DNA of 64,000 nt. Origin: Aphrocallistes beatrix. Lineage: Eukaryota > Porifera > Hexactinellida > Sceptrulophora > Aphrocallistidae. The DNA is taken from assembly GCA_963281255.1 (NCBI GenBank), contig OY725503.1, positions 2,604,001 to 2,668,000 of the forward strand. The letters are read 5' to 3'. Position 1 is the stretch's first letter. Each line of letters opens with the position of its first letter. Shown here in pieces: positions 45,907 through 58,440 of this stretch. A program made the translations under genes and the position numbers. Below the pieces are notes generated by a model that was not told where the DNA came from, did no database searches, and saw nothing but the letters and a program-made list of their open reading frames with translations.

Positions 45907-47568
45907 CGTGACCTACGTTATATAAGGCCTATTTACCAACTAAATTTTTCTGAACCATGGATAAAAGGAAGTCCATTTTATTAGTTAACCATACCATTCA
46001 GAAATAATTTCTGTTTAACATTAAGAATCCACTTTATAATATGAATTAAATATTTTGACGATATATTTACAATATCTCCATGTTCCATATTATATATGAC
46101 GACTCGACATGTTCCTATTTATATCCGACGACTGCTCGTCGCATGACTACGTGACAATATAGTCACATAAATTCAATTGTGTTTCAATAGTTTTGATATT
46201 TGTATATATTACATACTCGTTTAATCATTGAAATTCTATCACATATGAGAAATAATGCCAAATAGATGTTCAGCACCAGGATGCAGGAGTAATTACTCTG
46301 GCGAGAGACCTACACCTGTATTCAAAATGCCAAAAGGACCACCTCAACTTGTTGCTCAATGGAAATCATTTCTTCATCGAGAAAACATTGAGGACCTTAA
46401 GAATATACATGTGTCTGAAATACTTCCACGATGAAGATGTGGCAACATACTTTTCTATTCCTCAACCCGATGGAACTAAGTTAGAAGTTAAGCATACCAT
46501 GCCTAGACTTCACCGAGATGCTGTTCCAAAGCTCCTACCAGGTTGTTCGAGTTATCTTTCTAATTTAACTAAGACACAAACTCGTTTGGATCTTTCTACA
46601 AAAGAACGTGATCAGTTGGATGTTGCGATAACTCTAAGCTTAAAACAGCAACAAATAGATGAAGAGAGGTTTAAAGTATCTACATTCTGTGAGTTAAATT
46701 CATAGGTGAATAATTTAACCCTCCTAGTGGAGTGGCTACTATGGTCTCATGGAATTCACACTGAACATTTTCTATCATATGTACAAGAATACTCGGCAAT
46801 TAAAGTTTCGACTTCAACTCTACAGGCACTTGTTTTATTGCTGGATATACAGTTTATGGTTACTTCAAGGATTCTACCCGTTGTCAAAATTGCTTATCTT
46901 TCCTTACAGAAAACAAAGAGATGGAAATAGAAGCATCACCTGAATCAATCTACAAGTTGTTACAAGTTATGGATCGTGGTGCATTGAAATGGTCATCTGG
47001 TATTGTAATTCATGTCATAGTTAGCTTGTGGAAAGTGTTTACCTCAATCGAACAACAGCCTCAACTTTTCCAAGAACTTATTGAAGGACCATCTAGACAA
47101 ATAATAGTTAACCTAACATTAAGAGTACTTGAAGATGAAGAAGATGAATACTGGAGGAATAAGTGCCCCAATTGTAATACGATTGGTTGGGATATATTAA
47201 ACAAGTTACTCACTACTGGTGCCAATTGTTTTCTCTCAAACAAAGTCAAGAACTTGAATCCTACATAAACTCGAGGTTGAGAATATTCGAAAATTGAAGA
47301 AGTTTAAAACCACTTGAAAGAATTTCATAGTTCTTTTTCAAGTACTATTAGTACTAGTTTCACTTCTTTATAATTCATATTTAATTTTACATAGTACTCT
47401 CTGTATTCCAATTACACTGTGTAAAGTACTTCTATCTTAATAAGCTTGAAAATAGTGAGACTATGTCAATTAGCTACATATAGTACATCAATTGAAACAA
47501 TGGACTTCCTTTTATCCATGGTTCAGAAAATTTAGTTGGTGAATAGGCCTTATATAACGTAGGTCACG
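45907..47568 (+). mobile_element. P-like (THAP) DNA element, internally deleted, 1,662 bp
   Basis: About 70-bp terminal inverted repeats begin CGTGACCTACGTTATATAAG (left 45907, right 47568). A 7-bp duplication GTTCGTG flanks it (45900-45906 and 47569-47575); reading it as 8 bp (GGTTCGTG) is also possible at the cost of one terminal base. It carries a THAP domain and the C-terminal end of a P transposase, but no catalytic core. Confidence 0.75.
46254..47268 (+). pseudogene. P-like transposase remnant: THAP finger plus C-terminus
   Basis: From ATG 46254 the frame reads PNRCSAPGCRSNYSGE and VAQWKSFLHRENIEDLKNI. After a one-base frameshift near 46410 comes CLKYFHDEDVATYFSIPQPD, together giving the C2CH THAP zinc finger. 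From about 46826 a different frame reads CFIAGYTVYGYFK, RCQNCLSFLTEN and ESIYKLLQVMDRGALKWSSG to a stop at 47268. This is the C-terminal block shared by P-element transposases and THAP9. The RNase H-like catalytic region that should lie between them is absent, with only about 0.3 kb in its place. It cannot transpose alone, but its THAP domain could act as a repressor if expressed. Confidence 0.7.
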
Positions 47569-47575
47569 GTTCGTG

Positions 47576-47894
47576 ATAAATATAATTTACTTCGTAAGTC
47601 AACTAATCCTGAATGTAAGGCCAATTTGAATCCACAAAGTTCACATTACTAAAGATTAGTATATTTGAATAATCATCCAAATTCAGTTCATGTCTTGAAC
47701 AACCATTAAAGTGTGTTATATGTAATGAATCAATCAATTCGATCATAAAATACCTATTAAGATTCAAATTATAGACTCAAAATAGCTGTATTCAATCATT
47801 TATATGAAATAGAATCGTGTGATCGTGAATAGCATTATACAAGTCTGATAATTGATTGGTTCTCACATGAACTAATGAATTTAAATCACAAATA
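47576..47894. other. Short spacer between P-like and Ginger1 elements
   Basis: AT-rich; nothing recognised. Confidence 0.4.
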
Positions 47895-47898
47895 GTCC

Positions 47899-50800
47899 TG
47901 TTGCGTGGTATTCTGAGGCACCGTGGTATTTTGAGGCACTAGTCAAATTAACCATGGATATTCATCTAGCGTGGTATTCTGAGGCAACACCAATCCTGTG
48001 ATCATGATGCGTCATTTACATAGTTCCAATTTAGACAATGACTTTCAATGTGAGTAGTGATACTTGTATGTTTTCCCTGCTCTAAATAGTGTATTGTGCT
48101 TCATGACCTGCAGGGGCCTGATTATTTACCAAACTACTCAAATTAAGTTTTTCTTAAACTACTAAGTCAAAATTGAGTTTAAACTACGTAACTTTGAAAC
48201 TAATTTGGTATTCACAAAGCAAAACTAACTTAGTTTTTTCATTTTTTACTAAAAAGTCAAGTGAACTTGGCTTAAATCGATATTTTTAAAATTTTACATT
48301 GATTTGATAATTGAAAGTAAATGAAATACGTACATATGTAACATCGAAAACCTAGATGATGAGTTGTGGTTACATTGATATTGTGTTCTGAATTCATCAC
48401 GATATGATTTGCTTATTTACGTAATATATAACACGATTAAGTTTGCATTTATTTGGTTGCATTTCTGGGCTTGACAATCTAAGTATGTAACAATTACAAT
48501 TATGAATCCTAAAGATATAATACATGTATAAAAGATAGTTATTTCGCGAATGACAAATTTTATAAATCAATATTAATATTTACATTTTGGTCCTTCAATC
48601 AACTTGAATATTGTACTTACAAGTAGTATGACAAAATTAAGTTTAATCTATCATGCGATCAGGATCGCTTATAATGAACAAACCCAATTTTGACCTCATA
48701 ATATTTGTATTGCACTATAAGGTCATTTAATTCTTCATGTTAATTGACTTTTTAATGACTGCTTTATTACGAACCATTTTTGCCGTTCGGATTCAATAAA
48801 AGCGAACTTGACTATTAGTCATTTTTCAAAATTGAAAATTAGCAAATATCCAGAATTTGCTGAATGGAGCCAAAGGAATATGAAGATATTCATAATTTCC
48901 TTTCTAACGGTGTATACCCTCCTGCGGTATCCTCTACATCCAAGACAAAATGGAATTTCCGAAGAAAGATATCACTGTATTCAGTTGAGGAATCAGATAA
49001 ACTATTCAAGGTAATTTTGTACAGTAAAATACTTTCATATGTAAGAAGTTTTATAATGTATAGTGTTGTACATACTTGTTTCAAACTTGCTTTTTAAAGA
49101 GGATCATTCTTAATGGGAAAGAGACGCAAGTTGAAGTGCCAACAGCTGGGGAAGTTCAGGGAATATTAAGGAAGCTGCATGACCAGGTTGGCCATCCTGG
49201 AATCAACACCACCTATTCTGCAATACTACAGCGATTCACTTGGAAAGGAATGTATCCCTGCGTCGAGGACTATGTAAGTATAAAATTATCAAACTTATTC
49301 AACTGCATCAATTTTCTCACACCTTAATCGGATTAGTGTATTTACTACAATGCAACTTTGAATTAGTGTAAATCAAGAGGGTTTTCATTAGCATTTCTTC
49401 AACTTATAATCTCAAACAAGTTTTACTTACTTAAAGTTTTCGCTTAAATTTTTTTAATTTATCATTTCATCATTTCAAAAAAGTCAAATCATGTGAGATA
49501 TGCCAATTGACAGCCTCATTGCCACCACAGCCACAAAGGAAACTACAGCCTATTCCACCCCCAGATCGACCATGGCTGCATATTGGGATGGATTTATTAT
49601 GCGATCTCCCAGTAACTCAAGACGGTTTTCGACACATCCTTGTCACTGTGTGTTATTTGAGTAAATTTGTAGTAGCTCGAGCACTAAAATCTAAAACATC
49701 TGAAGAGATTCTTGAGAATCTAAAAGATATATATCTTGATGTCGGATTACCGAATGTTATTCAGCACGACCAAGGAAAGGAGTTTACTAGCAAGGTGTGT
49801 TTAGAAACTCAATTTTATACGTTATGTTTATCATCAATATCGACTAATTAACTTATTATATATGTAGATATTTCAGGAATTTCACCAAAAGCTAGGAATC
49901 GACGATCGTAAGACCCGTGCCTATCACCCTATGGCTAATGGCTTAGTTGAAGCACATAACAAGATTCTCAAAACGTAATGTTTATATTTCTTGAACTACT
50001 TCTTAATTAAGGGAGAACAGTCTGTTAATTGGGCAGAATTTCAATTTTTTAAAATTATTCATTTTGTGTAAATAAGTTATTAAATTTAAAGGACCTTTTA
50101 AGAGTCTGTCATCACAATATTATAATTTTATTATACAAAGTTACTCATGGTAAATTATAATTCGATTAATTAGGAGGTTGAACAAGCTGAACCTCCAAAC
50201 TAAAAAGATTTGGTCAGAGCAACTAAAGTCTGCAGTTCTTTCTATGAACAGTACCCAAAAGAAATCCCACGGATATACTCCTTACATGGTAATGTTTGGA
50301 AGAGAGTCAAGGTATGAGGATCTTCTCTCAGCGATCAATGATACCATATCCACTCCACAAGAAGATTTGGAGTTAGAGGAAAACATATTCGCTGAATTCC
50401 AACATACAGAAGATGAACTTCGAGAACAAGGACTTGAAGAGATATCTTCCATTGACCATGAGCGAGCTAAAATATACAAATGTGCAGCAAATTCGATTCG
50501 ATCAGATCAATTAAGGCAGAAAAGGCAATTTGATAAGAAAGTTAATGATACCAGGTGTGTTTTATTTAATATTGGAAATTTGCGGATCTACATGGCAAGA
50601 GGTGGATTCAGGTTTTATATGCACTATTTTATCTAATTCATCTTATTTGGCTTAAATTAGCCTAGCATAGGCATATTTTTAAAAATTATAAACTTCTCCA
50701 ATGAAATATAGCTTAAATTTCAAGTGGTGAGTCCACCTTTAGGTAACGAGGATATGACTGATATATTTTCTATTCCATTTGTAGACCTCAAATTAAAACA

Positions 50801-53078
50801 GGTGATATGATATTATACACAAACATGCCTAAACTAAAGAAAATGCCTAATACTAAAAGACAGCAAAAATACATGGGGCCACAAACAGCAAACGGGTTAC
50901 TGACAGCCATGTAGTCATATCACAAGACCAGCTAGGGAAGCAGAGAGAAAAACGCATTCCTATTCACATTGCTCGTCCTTACTTTGAACGGGATGCTAAT
51001 TTGCCCAGGAAAGCAAATATTATAATTACAGCAGATTCTCATATTGATACTTTTGGCAAGAAACGGATTAAAGTCAGTGGTAAACTATACATTCGATGAT
51101 ATTCTTAAATACATTTATCCATTCCGTGGTATTATGTTAGTTGCTAAGCATTTAGCAAAATTTGAGAAATATTTTTTGTTTAGAGTGACCCCATTATTTT
51201 TGGGTTTCCTAGTGACTCAATAATTGCACATCTCAACACTCTCAAGGTTTGTATATTATTCAATCTATTTATGGTTTACAACATCCAATTTTAAATAATA
51301 AATATAAATACTAATTATTAACCAGTTAAGATTGACATTTACTTAACTTTTTTTCTTCTTTAAAATAATTGATCTGTTGTCCTAGATGCAGGTTTATCAT
51401 TCAAATTTTATTTTCAGGCTATCCTAACACAGAATATTCGGGATGGAACATTTATTACTCCATTGCATGAGCAACTGCACAATATGCTTAATAGATATCA
51501 CGAGTATGTTCCGAACACACTTCTTTTTACTTTTCTAAAAGATTCAACTGAAGATGATATGGTATGTATTCTGCCGTATTGCCAAGGACGATTTAACAAA
51601 ACTTGACATTATTTGTAACATTAAATAGACCACTCTAAAACAAAACTCAACGGTGCTTCTCTTCCAAAATTAAATATTGATATTACAAGTATTACTATAC
51701 AAATCTAATTTATAGAAAAAGGCGATTCGAGACAAATTATTAGGCTGGACAACAGATTTATATCCTATGTTCGGCGACGTGTTAGCTGGAAAATATACAG
51801 AAAAGGTCTTGTATGGAGTGGTAAGTTTGTAAGAGTGTCCTTAACATTAAAAATACTCAAGACAAGTAAATTTCAACGAAACCTATCTGATTTTATGTGG
51901 ACTGAACCCAGGGCTTCATCCAGCTTTCGTAGGATATGCGCCTAAAATATCCCTCTAGTTATTTTGATACACCTAGCGCTAGCCTATACACTAAATATTA
52001 CGATATCGGAGTTCAGGCAATTTTCGCGCGCCTAGACCAATATAAGATTAAATTGTAGGCGCACCGCATACGCCTGGATGAAACCATGAGTCTGACTCTT
52101 GTGTAGTGACAGGCACTTCTCATTCTGAACTTTCTCATTAGGCAATTCAATACTTAAACACAATGTTATGGGAAACATACCCTGATGATTGGCGAAACTG
52201 GATTCCCAATATGGCAGTTAAAAGTCCAACAATGACAGTTGTTGGCGAAGCATGGCAACGTGATAAGTGTGCGATGTTGGGTATTACATACCAGACTAAT
52301 TGCAGGCAACCAGATCACCTTATTGATGAGCCACTCTATAGATACCAACCCTGGGAGACGGAAGCTATTGTAGGTGATGGAAACTGTCTATTCAGGTGTC
52401 TATCAAAAATAATTACAGGAGAACAAGACAGCCACCAACAACTACGAAGAATCATTTCTAACTTCATTGCGAGCGAAGGCACTACCAAACTAGGGTGGTA
52501 TTTTAGAAAATTCCGTATTACACCTAGCGACTACTTCCTTAATGAAAAAATGCCACATCTTGATGGTGTTTGGGGTGGAGATATCGAGATCATGGCAGCT
52601 TCAGCAATTCTCCAAGTTGATATTTATATTGCTAACGACAACTACTTAAATACACTACAAGAAAGTAAATTTAGCCATCAGGTACGCTGGAGCCTACTCA
52701 AAGGTAGCAAGGACACAAAGTTAGCAATATATATCAAGAACTTTGCTAATCATTACGAACCAGTGATATCTATGATCAATTGTCCAACTCCCACTTTCGG
52801 AATAATTGAAGAACCCCTGAATTCTCAAACAATATTATAGTACTCACATATTTTTTTCTATTTGTATTGTATGTCTTGAATAATGAGACGAATAAACATA
52901 TCATTTAAGCATTCCAGGTCATGAAGCACAATACACTATTTAGAGCAGGGAAAACATATAAGTATCACTACTCAAATAGAAAGTCATTGTCTAAATTGGA
53001 ACTATGTAAATGACGCATCATGATCACAGGATTGGTGTTGCCTCAGAATACAACGGTGCCTCAGAATACCACGCAACA
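47899..53078 (+). mobile_element. Ginger1 DNA transposon, 5,180 bp
   Basis: Termini are TGTTGCGTGGTATTCTGAGG at the left and the same, inverted, at the right. The inverted similarity continues for about 160-210 bp. A 4-bp duplication GTCC flanks it (47895-47898 and 53079-53082). TGT...ACA ends, a 4-bp duplication and a gypsy-like integrase are the published hallmarks of Ginger1. The left end has three copies of GTGGTATTNTGAGGCA and the right end two. Confidence 0.85.
48864..52840 (+). CDS. Ginger1 transposase: H2C2 integrase, GPY/F-like region and OTU domain (ten inferred exons)
   Basis: Exons inferred from GT-AG signals and frame: 48864-49010, 49100-49277, 49484-49794, 49868-49974, 50174-50554, 50785-51072, 51184-51246, 51418-51561, 51716-51820, 52142-52840. 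Order of domains: an H2C2 zinc-binding region (LHDQVGHPGINTT, then SCEICQL) and the DDE integrase core, with Asp in HIGMDLL, Asp in IQHDQGKEF and Glu in NGLVEAHNK. A GPY/F-like segment follows (KYMGP...VTDSHVVISQDQLG). The C-terminal OTU domain has GDGNC at 52376-52387 and HYEPV near its end. The integrase resembles that of Ty3/gypsy retrotransposons. One lesion is evident: a single-base frameshift near 50885-50900 within the GPY/F-like region. Otherwise the protein seems intact. Exon 2's donor (GTATAA) is the least certain boundary. Confidence 0.7.
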
Positions 53079-53082
53079 GTCC

Positions 53083-53821
53083 TTTTGATTGTATACATAA
53101 GTCACTACTGTTTGATCCTAATATATTTGCATTTTCAAAGAAATTAATTTCATTGGTCAGCACAATTTGTCACCTATCATTGCGTTTTAATATATTTTTA
53201 ATTTTTTATGATATAAGATTACTTTATCAGTGGTATATTTCTATAGTTTATGAAATATGTCTATAACGACACCTAAGGGACTGGTCAGAAATGATTGTTG
53301 CAGTGAGGCAAACTTTGGAAACGGAAATTCATGAGAATTGATGCAAAAATCATTTTAACTCATCCTCCAATGCTTAACAGTGCCTTTTTAATTTAAATCA
53401 GTACAAAAATATTTGAATAAAACCCTTGCACTTGTATATATTAAGTTGCAATGGTTTTCAAACAAATGGATTCCGAATCTTATTTTCGAGGACTACGATT
53501 GATCATTTTAAAAATGTCATATCAGTATATCGACAATAATTTTTGTCAAAATTTTATGCCTTTAATTCGGATGTGATATAGCCATATAATTTGAAAATGA
53601 AAATTGTTCGATCTCGGTTTAAAATTTATGTACATTAGCTGATCCCTGCTCAAAATGTGCAGAAAACGTTTAATATTTTATTTCATTTTCCTTAAAATTC
53701 ACATTATTTTGTTGTATAACGTTTCTCTATGTCTCCTCCAGTCCTGAGTTTCATGATTTTAATTAACCCTAGATGAACGACATTATTTAAATAAGGAATC
53801 AGAATAGCAATCGACCGTTTC
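53083..53821. other. AT-rich interval without recognised gene
   Basis: No domain or repeat terminus recognised. Confidence 0.35.
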
Positions 53822-53907
53822 TTAAATATTCCCAGGCACCCGTAGGGCTACTCAGCGGACACACAGTGTTCGCAAACTGCGCAGCGCAAGCAAACGAAGC
53901 GCGCTTG
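53822..53907 (+). repeat. Truncated Helitron-like 3' end
   Basis: GC-rich tail ending CGAAGCGCGCTTG at 53907 before host T. Its hairpin has co-varying changes: GCGGACAC ACA GTGTTCGC. Confidence 0.6.
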
Positions 53908-53929
53908 TCTTACTTAAATTGCTAAAATA

Positions 53930-55830
53930 TATTTGTTTCAGAGTCAAATCCCTTCTATGCACACAAAAAATATTGCACTTGTATCTTAAAAGTAAAAATC
54001 GTCAACTTTCCAATGAAACCAGATCACCACATTTAGATGGGAGAGGTAGTTGCATCATGATTTTAACCTCAAAACAAAACAAACGTGTTAGCGTAGTATG
54101 CGGAAAGCAAGGATATTGCATAACTCAATGATTAGAAAATAATTGGCAACAATCACTTTACAAGATTTTCCCATAGATTTTGGCTTATAACAGAAAAATC
54201 AGTGTAACTCAGTCAATTTTTGTCAGATTTGAATCTCTTTGGTTCATTCTTCATATCTCAAAGAGCTCTATAACGCTGGAACCACACCTTTATCCAAATC
54301 TGATGATAAAGGTTCCGGTCCAAAACTATAGTTGTACCAATATATTTCTAATTTAAAAATTCAAAAATTGACAAAAAAAATTTTGGATGCAATTTTTTAA
54401 TTTTTCCCAAGGTTATTTTTTATTAAAGACGGTCAATTTTGAAATTTTAAAGTCCCAAGATATAGAGATTTTAAGTTTAGATGTTAAGAACAATGTAAAA
54501 TGAGAAATTAAAAATGAAAAAATCATTTACAGGCATTTATTCGCATTTATACTGATTATTTAGGTATATTCGAACCAAATATTTACATAAAATAGCAAAA
54601 GTACACAGAAATCCAGAAATTTCCTTGAGGCCCCTAATACCGAATATTTTAAGATAATTGTGAATAATAATTCATATTCCTAGCACTACGAAGTATAATC
54701 CATTAGTTTAGAATGAATAAAGAGCTTCCAAAAAGTATATTAGGAAGGTAGAGCGAAAGTCAACGACTTTTAGTTTCCAAGTTAGGATTTTTGAAAAATG
54801 CTACGTCATCATGTGACAAAAATCTAAAACTTATCATTCCATAGGATGTTGTGCAATTATTATTAATGAATCATATATGTACCCTCATATAAAGTATATT
54901 AGGAAGTGAGAACTAAGAATTTTGGTTTATATATACAGAGATAGACAGATATCTCTTTTTAGACCCCAAATGGGGTTTTTGACCGAATGTGGGTGGTCCA
55001 AGGCCAGAACTTTCAAAATATTCATCAAAGGTTCTCCAATTTTTCTGTATACATTATTAACGACAATTGTATTCATTATTTAGCATCATAGCCACATTTG
55101 GATACATATTTAATGATTAGATTCGCCATTTTCTAATATATTCAAAGTTCTCCATATAATTTGTACAAAATCAAGTCAATGATAAGTCGAGAAATATTTA
55201 TTTTTTGACAAAGAATTGTTTGAGGAACCTATATATTTTCGCATATATCCTTTCATTTAAGTTTATAATAGATTATATATCTTCACTAGTTTTTAAGATA
55301 TGACATCGGCCTCTTTCGGGACCATAGAGAGATATTATGCCCGAACTTTATCTATAATAAGCAATATTTCATGAACAAATGTTCGGATCTGGACAAACAT
55401 TTTTTGAAAAGATCAGAATTTTATTCCTAATCCAATCACCGCTGAATATCTCATATCAAACAGGCAATTTCCCGAGCATTATATAAATGAACTCTCTTAT
55501 AGAGCTATTTTGTTTGGATTTTATTTCTCCTTTCTTCTAAATCTTTGTGTTATATAATTTCCAAAGGGACCAAAACAATGGTAAGTTCCATATCATTAAA
55601 AAATATCAAATAAGTTAAAAACTAATTGGTGAATGAGTTAAAACCTCCAATAATTTAACTTTTAGTAACGCAAAATTTTAGGGGGTTAACTCATAAAAAT
55701 CAAAATAAATACCTTCCAACTAGTACTATCAGATGGTAGACTGCTCAGTAATACAATGTAATAAACAATAAAAAATTTCGCCTTTTTATTTTACGCCAGT
55801 CAAAGTTTTTCGAAGGTGGTATTGAGTTTG
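53930..55830 (+). repeat. TTAA-type repeat family, degraded copy K4
   Basis: Shares long stretches with K2 and K3b (for example GGTTCCGGTCCAAAACTATA near 54310 and AAAGTATATTAGGAAG near 54733). The right end is degraded to TCGAAGGTGGTATTGAG (about 55818) and TTAA is lost. No gene. Confidence 0.5.
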
Positions 55831-56024
55831 AACGGTGAAACAATAACAATGATAAACTTAATTAATTTTGAAGTGTGAAGCAATAACAATACTTACAATT
55901 AATAGACCAATTAGGGAACACTTTTGGGATTGTTGAAAAGTGTTCCTAATATGGAGGTGTTCCTTGATAAGAGGTCTGCCTAAAGGATAGGAGAAAATCG
56001 GACTTAAAAAAGGTGTTCCCTAAT

Positions 56025-56321
56025 TAGGGTTGCCAACCCTCCCGGATTGGCCTGAAGTCTCCCGGAATCTCAACCAGTCTCCCGGAAATTAGCAAATCCA
56101 ATCCGGGAGGTTTTATCGTAAATCTCAGCAGAAGTATACATTCAAGCAGCAGAAATAGAGAAGGAGCACTAGACCTTTTTTAGTTAGTTTGCTTTATTAC
56201 TGGATTATTAAACTTAGGCCTATAAATCGTTGTTCTCTGTTTCTAAGCAGCTCCCACGATTGCCCCCTCCCCTGAAAACAAATATCTCCCGGAATCAAAA
56301 TGAGTCGAGTTGGCAACCCTA
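56025..56321. mobile_element. hAT-type MITE, 297 bp
   Basis: Ends are TAGGGTTGCCAACCCTCCCG and, inverted, TAGGGTTGCCAACTCGACTC. A perfect 8-bp duplication TCCCTAAT flanks it (56017-56024 and 56322-56329). It sits in an older Tigger-like MITE (about 55903-56345) whose right end reads GGAGGTTTTACTGTA. Confidence 0.8.
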
Positions 56322-56329
56322 TCCCTAAT

Positions 56330-56958
56330 GGAGGTTTTACTGTATAATGTAACTCTAAGGATTATTTTCTTCTATAAGTAATACATGAATACGTAATTAC
56401 GTAATTAAAATAATTAAATAATAATCTACGTACAATAATTTATAGCACAATAGATTAATGGTAATGAATAATAATGCAATGATGATCACAAAGGACCCTG
56501 TAGGATTATATTCAAGGGGTGTCCCTAAAGAAACTCCTAAAGGCCCGTGGTTGATGTCCGCCTGGTACCCAATGTACCTACAATCCGTCTCTGATCTAAC
56601 TAATACAAGCGCTTCGATTGCTTGGGCTGCGCGGCAGGAAAACAATTCCACGGGTACTCATAGATATCCATGACTATTCGGACGCCTATGTTAATACAGT
56701 AATAATAGCAGCATAAATTAATAAGATAAAATGTCCGATTACTATAAGCAAGAAAAATTTAATAAAAGTAAGTAATGGATATTTGATAAAAATATCATAT
56801 CATAAATTTGCCTAATTTTTGGCCCCTAACCCCCTAAAAATATTAAATTGCTACCAAAACGTTAAACTACTTTAATTAAACAAAATGTTCAATTCACCTT
56901 TAGTATTCTTCGAAATAACCATATCGATATTTTGCTCTGCGTTTTAGTTATATATATA
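56330..56958. other. Spacer with a truncated Helitron-like tail
   Basis: About 56606-56645 resembles the family's tail (CAAGCGCTTCGATTGCTTGG). Two overlapping frames around it on opposite strands are by-products of the palindrome. Nothing else was seen. Confidence 0.4.
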
Positions 56959-56960
56959 TA

Positions 56961-57819
56961 CAGTAGAAACCCGCGTATCGGGGCACCCCTCTTATCGGGG
57001 CGGTAGGATGGGAATTTGTTTCTTTTCACTAAAAGTGAACCCCGCGTATTGGGGCGTCATTCGCTTATCGGGGCACTCCGCCAGAGATTTTTTTCCCTCA
57101 AGTAACATACCTTTTGTGCTTGAAAACTTAGTATTTCTCTATAATGGCCGCTATGCGTCACCCACTCCCGATAGAGACACGTGCTGAGGTCATTGAAGTG
57201 ATTCTGGTATCATCCAGACTGTAAAGCTTCTCTATCGGAAGCAGCTGCATAACTTCATTCTCAGCACTCTCACGCATGAAGGTGGGGAAAGAATGTACCC
57301 GTACAAGAAAATCAATATTTCAAGGGTGATTGTGTGTGGCTGAAGCTTCTCTTCAGGCAATTCCATCTATCGAGATCATTAAGCCAGAGGAAGATGTGGC
57401 AGAGATTCCAAACAACAAGCAGGTACTGCAGGCCATTCATACAATCGAGCTGTACGCTGCTGGTCGTGGAGACGACGAAGTGCTGGGAGGAAACTTCAAC
57501 CTAGCGTGGTATAAGCAAGTTGTCGAGGGTAGAGCGTATATGGAGGGGAGGCAAACCACCGTGGACAACTTTTTCAAGAAAACGAATTAGTAGATATTAT
57601 AACGTAATGACTCTCCTAGTGCACGTAGAATTATGTAAAATGTGAAGTGATAATGTGTAGTTTTGTGCATAATTATCAGTCTAAGTGTCTGGTTGTGTTG
57701 TGTAGGTTGTAACTTGATTATTTTCACAAAAGTACAAGTATATTATAATTTTCCCAGAATCCCGCTTATCGGGGCGCATTGTGCTTGGACGGAGGTGCCC
57801 CGATACGCGGGTTCTACTG
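56961..57819 (+). mobile_element. Tigger/pogo element, deletion derivative, 859 bp
   Basis: Ends are CAGTAGAAACCCGCGTATCG and, inverted, CAGTAGAACCCGCGTATCGG. TA lies on both sides (56959-56960 and 57820-57821). Repeats of TATCGGGGC follow both ends. It retains the two extremities of a pogo-type transposase. Confidence 0.8.
57148..57590 (+). pseudogene. Tigger/pogo transposase remnant (N- and C-terminal ends)
   Basis: ATG 57148 starts MAAMRHPLPIETRAEVIE, like the N-terminal helix-turn-helix region of pogo-type proteins, but breaks within 30 residues. A second open frame (57330-57590, 86 residues) reads QVLQAIHTIELYAAGRGDD and EGRQTTVDNFFKKTN-stop. The Tigger C-terminus often ends in a similar RQTTxxxFF tail. 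The DDE catalytic domain is absent. In the genome it could be mobilised in trans. Confidence 0.6.
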
Positions 57820-57845
57820 TATATAAATATATATATATATATATA

Positions 57846-58322
57846 CACTTCCTGGACAAAAGTATTCGTACACCCCATAATTCCCCATGCAAATAGTTGT
57901 AATACTGATTTATTTAGCGAGTCAAGGTATTTAATTGGTAAGAGACACACTTAATTTGACTTCAAATTCGAATTCTCCACATTCAAATTACACACTTTAT
58001 AAGTTTTCAACTTAATTACTCTTCTTCAAGATTAACTATTTTCAGCATTTGCTTTCCTATGCCACATATCGCGAGTGATCACCATTGTATATGATGGCAT
58101 TGGTGGTATGAGTTGGCACAGTTTGAAAAATTTTAACCTTGTGAGAGTGTAAACTAGTTAAAATATTAAAAAGTGAGTAACTCGAATATGGAGAATTCGA
58201 ATTTGAAGTTAAATTAAGCGTATCTCTTACCAATTAAATACCTTGACTCGCTAAATAAATCAGTATTATAACTATTTGTATGGGGAATTATGGGGTGTAG
58301 GAATACTTTTGTTCAGGCAGTG
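57846..58322. mobile_element. Tc1/mariner-type MITE, 477 bp
   Basis: Ends are CACTTCCTGGACAAAAGTAT and, inverted, CACTGCCTGAACAAAAGTAT. TA lies at 57844-57845 and 58323-58324. Inverted arms extend about 140 bp. Same family as 2791-3274. It sits in a TA tract next to the Tigger element. Confidence 0.75.
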
Positions 58323-58361
58323 TATATATATATATCAGACAACATAATAACGAAAAGCGCA

Positions 58362-58440
58362 CTTCACTTGCTTGCGCTTCGCAGCTTGCGGACACTTTGT
58401 GTTCGGAGAGTCGCAGTTTGGGCGCCTGTATTTACTCAAT
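58362..58440 (-). repeat. Truncated Helitron-like 3' end
   Basis: GC-rich tail of the family in minus orientation (AAGCGCACTTCACTTGC, then GCGGACACTTTGTGTTCG). The body is missing. Confidence 0.55.

Noticed and set aside
56397-56673. Overlapping ORFs on opposite strands
   Set aside because: They run through a palindromic repeat tail; no domain.
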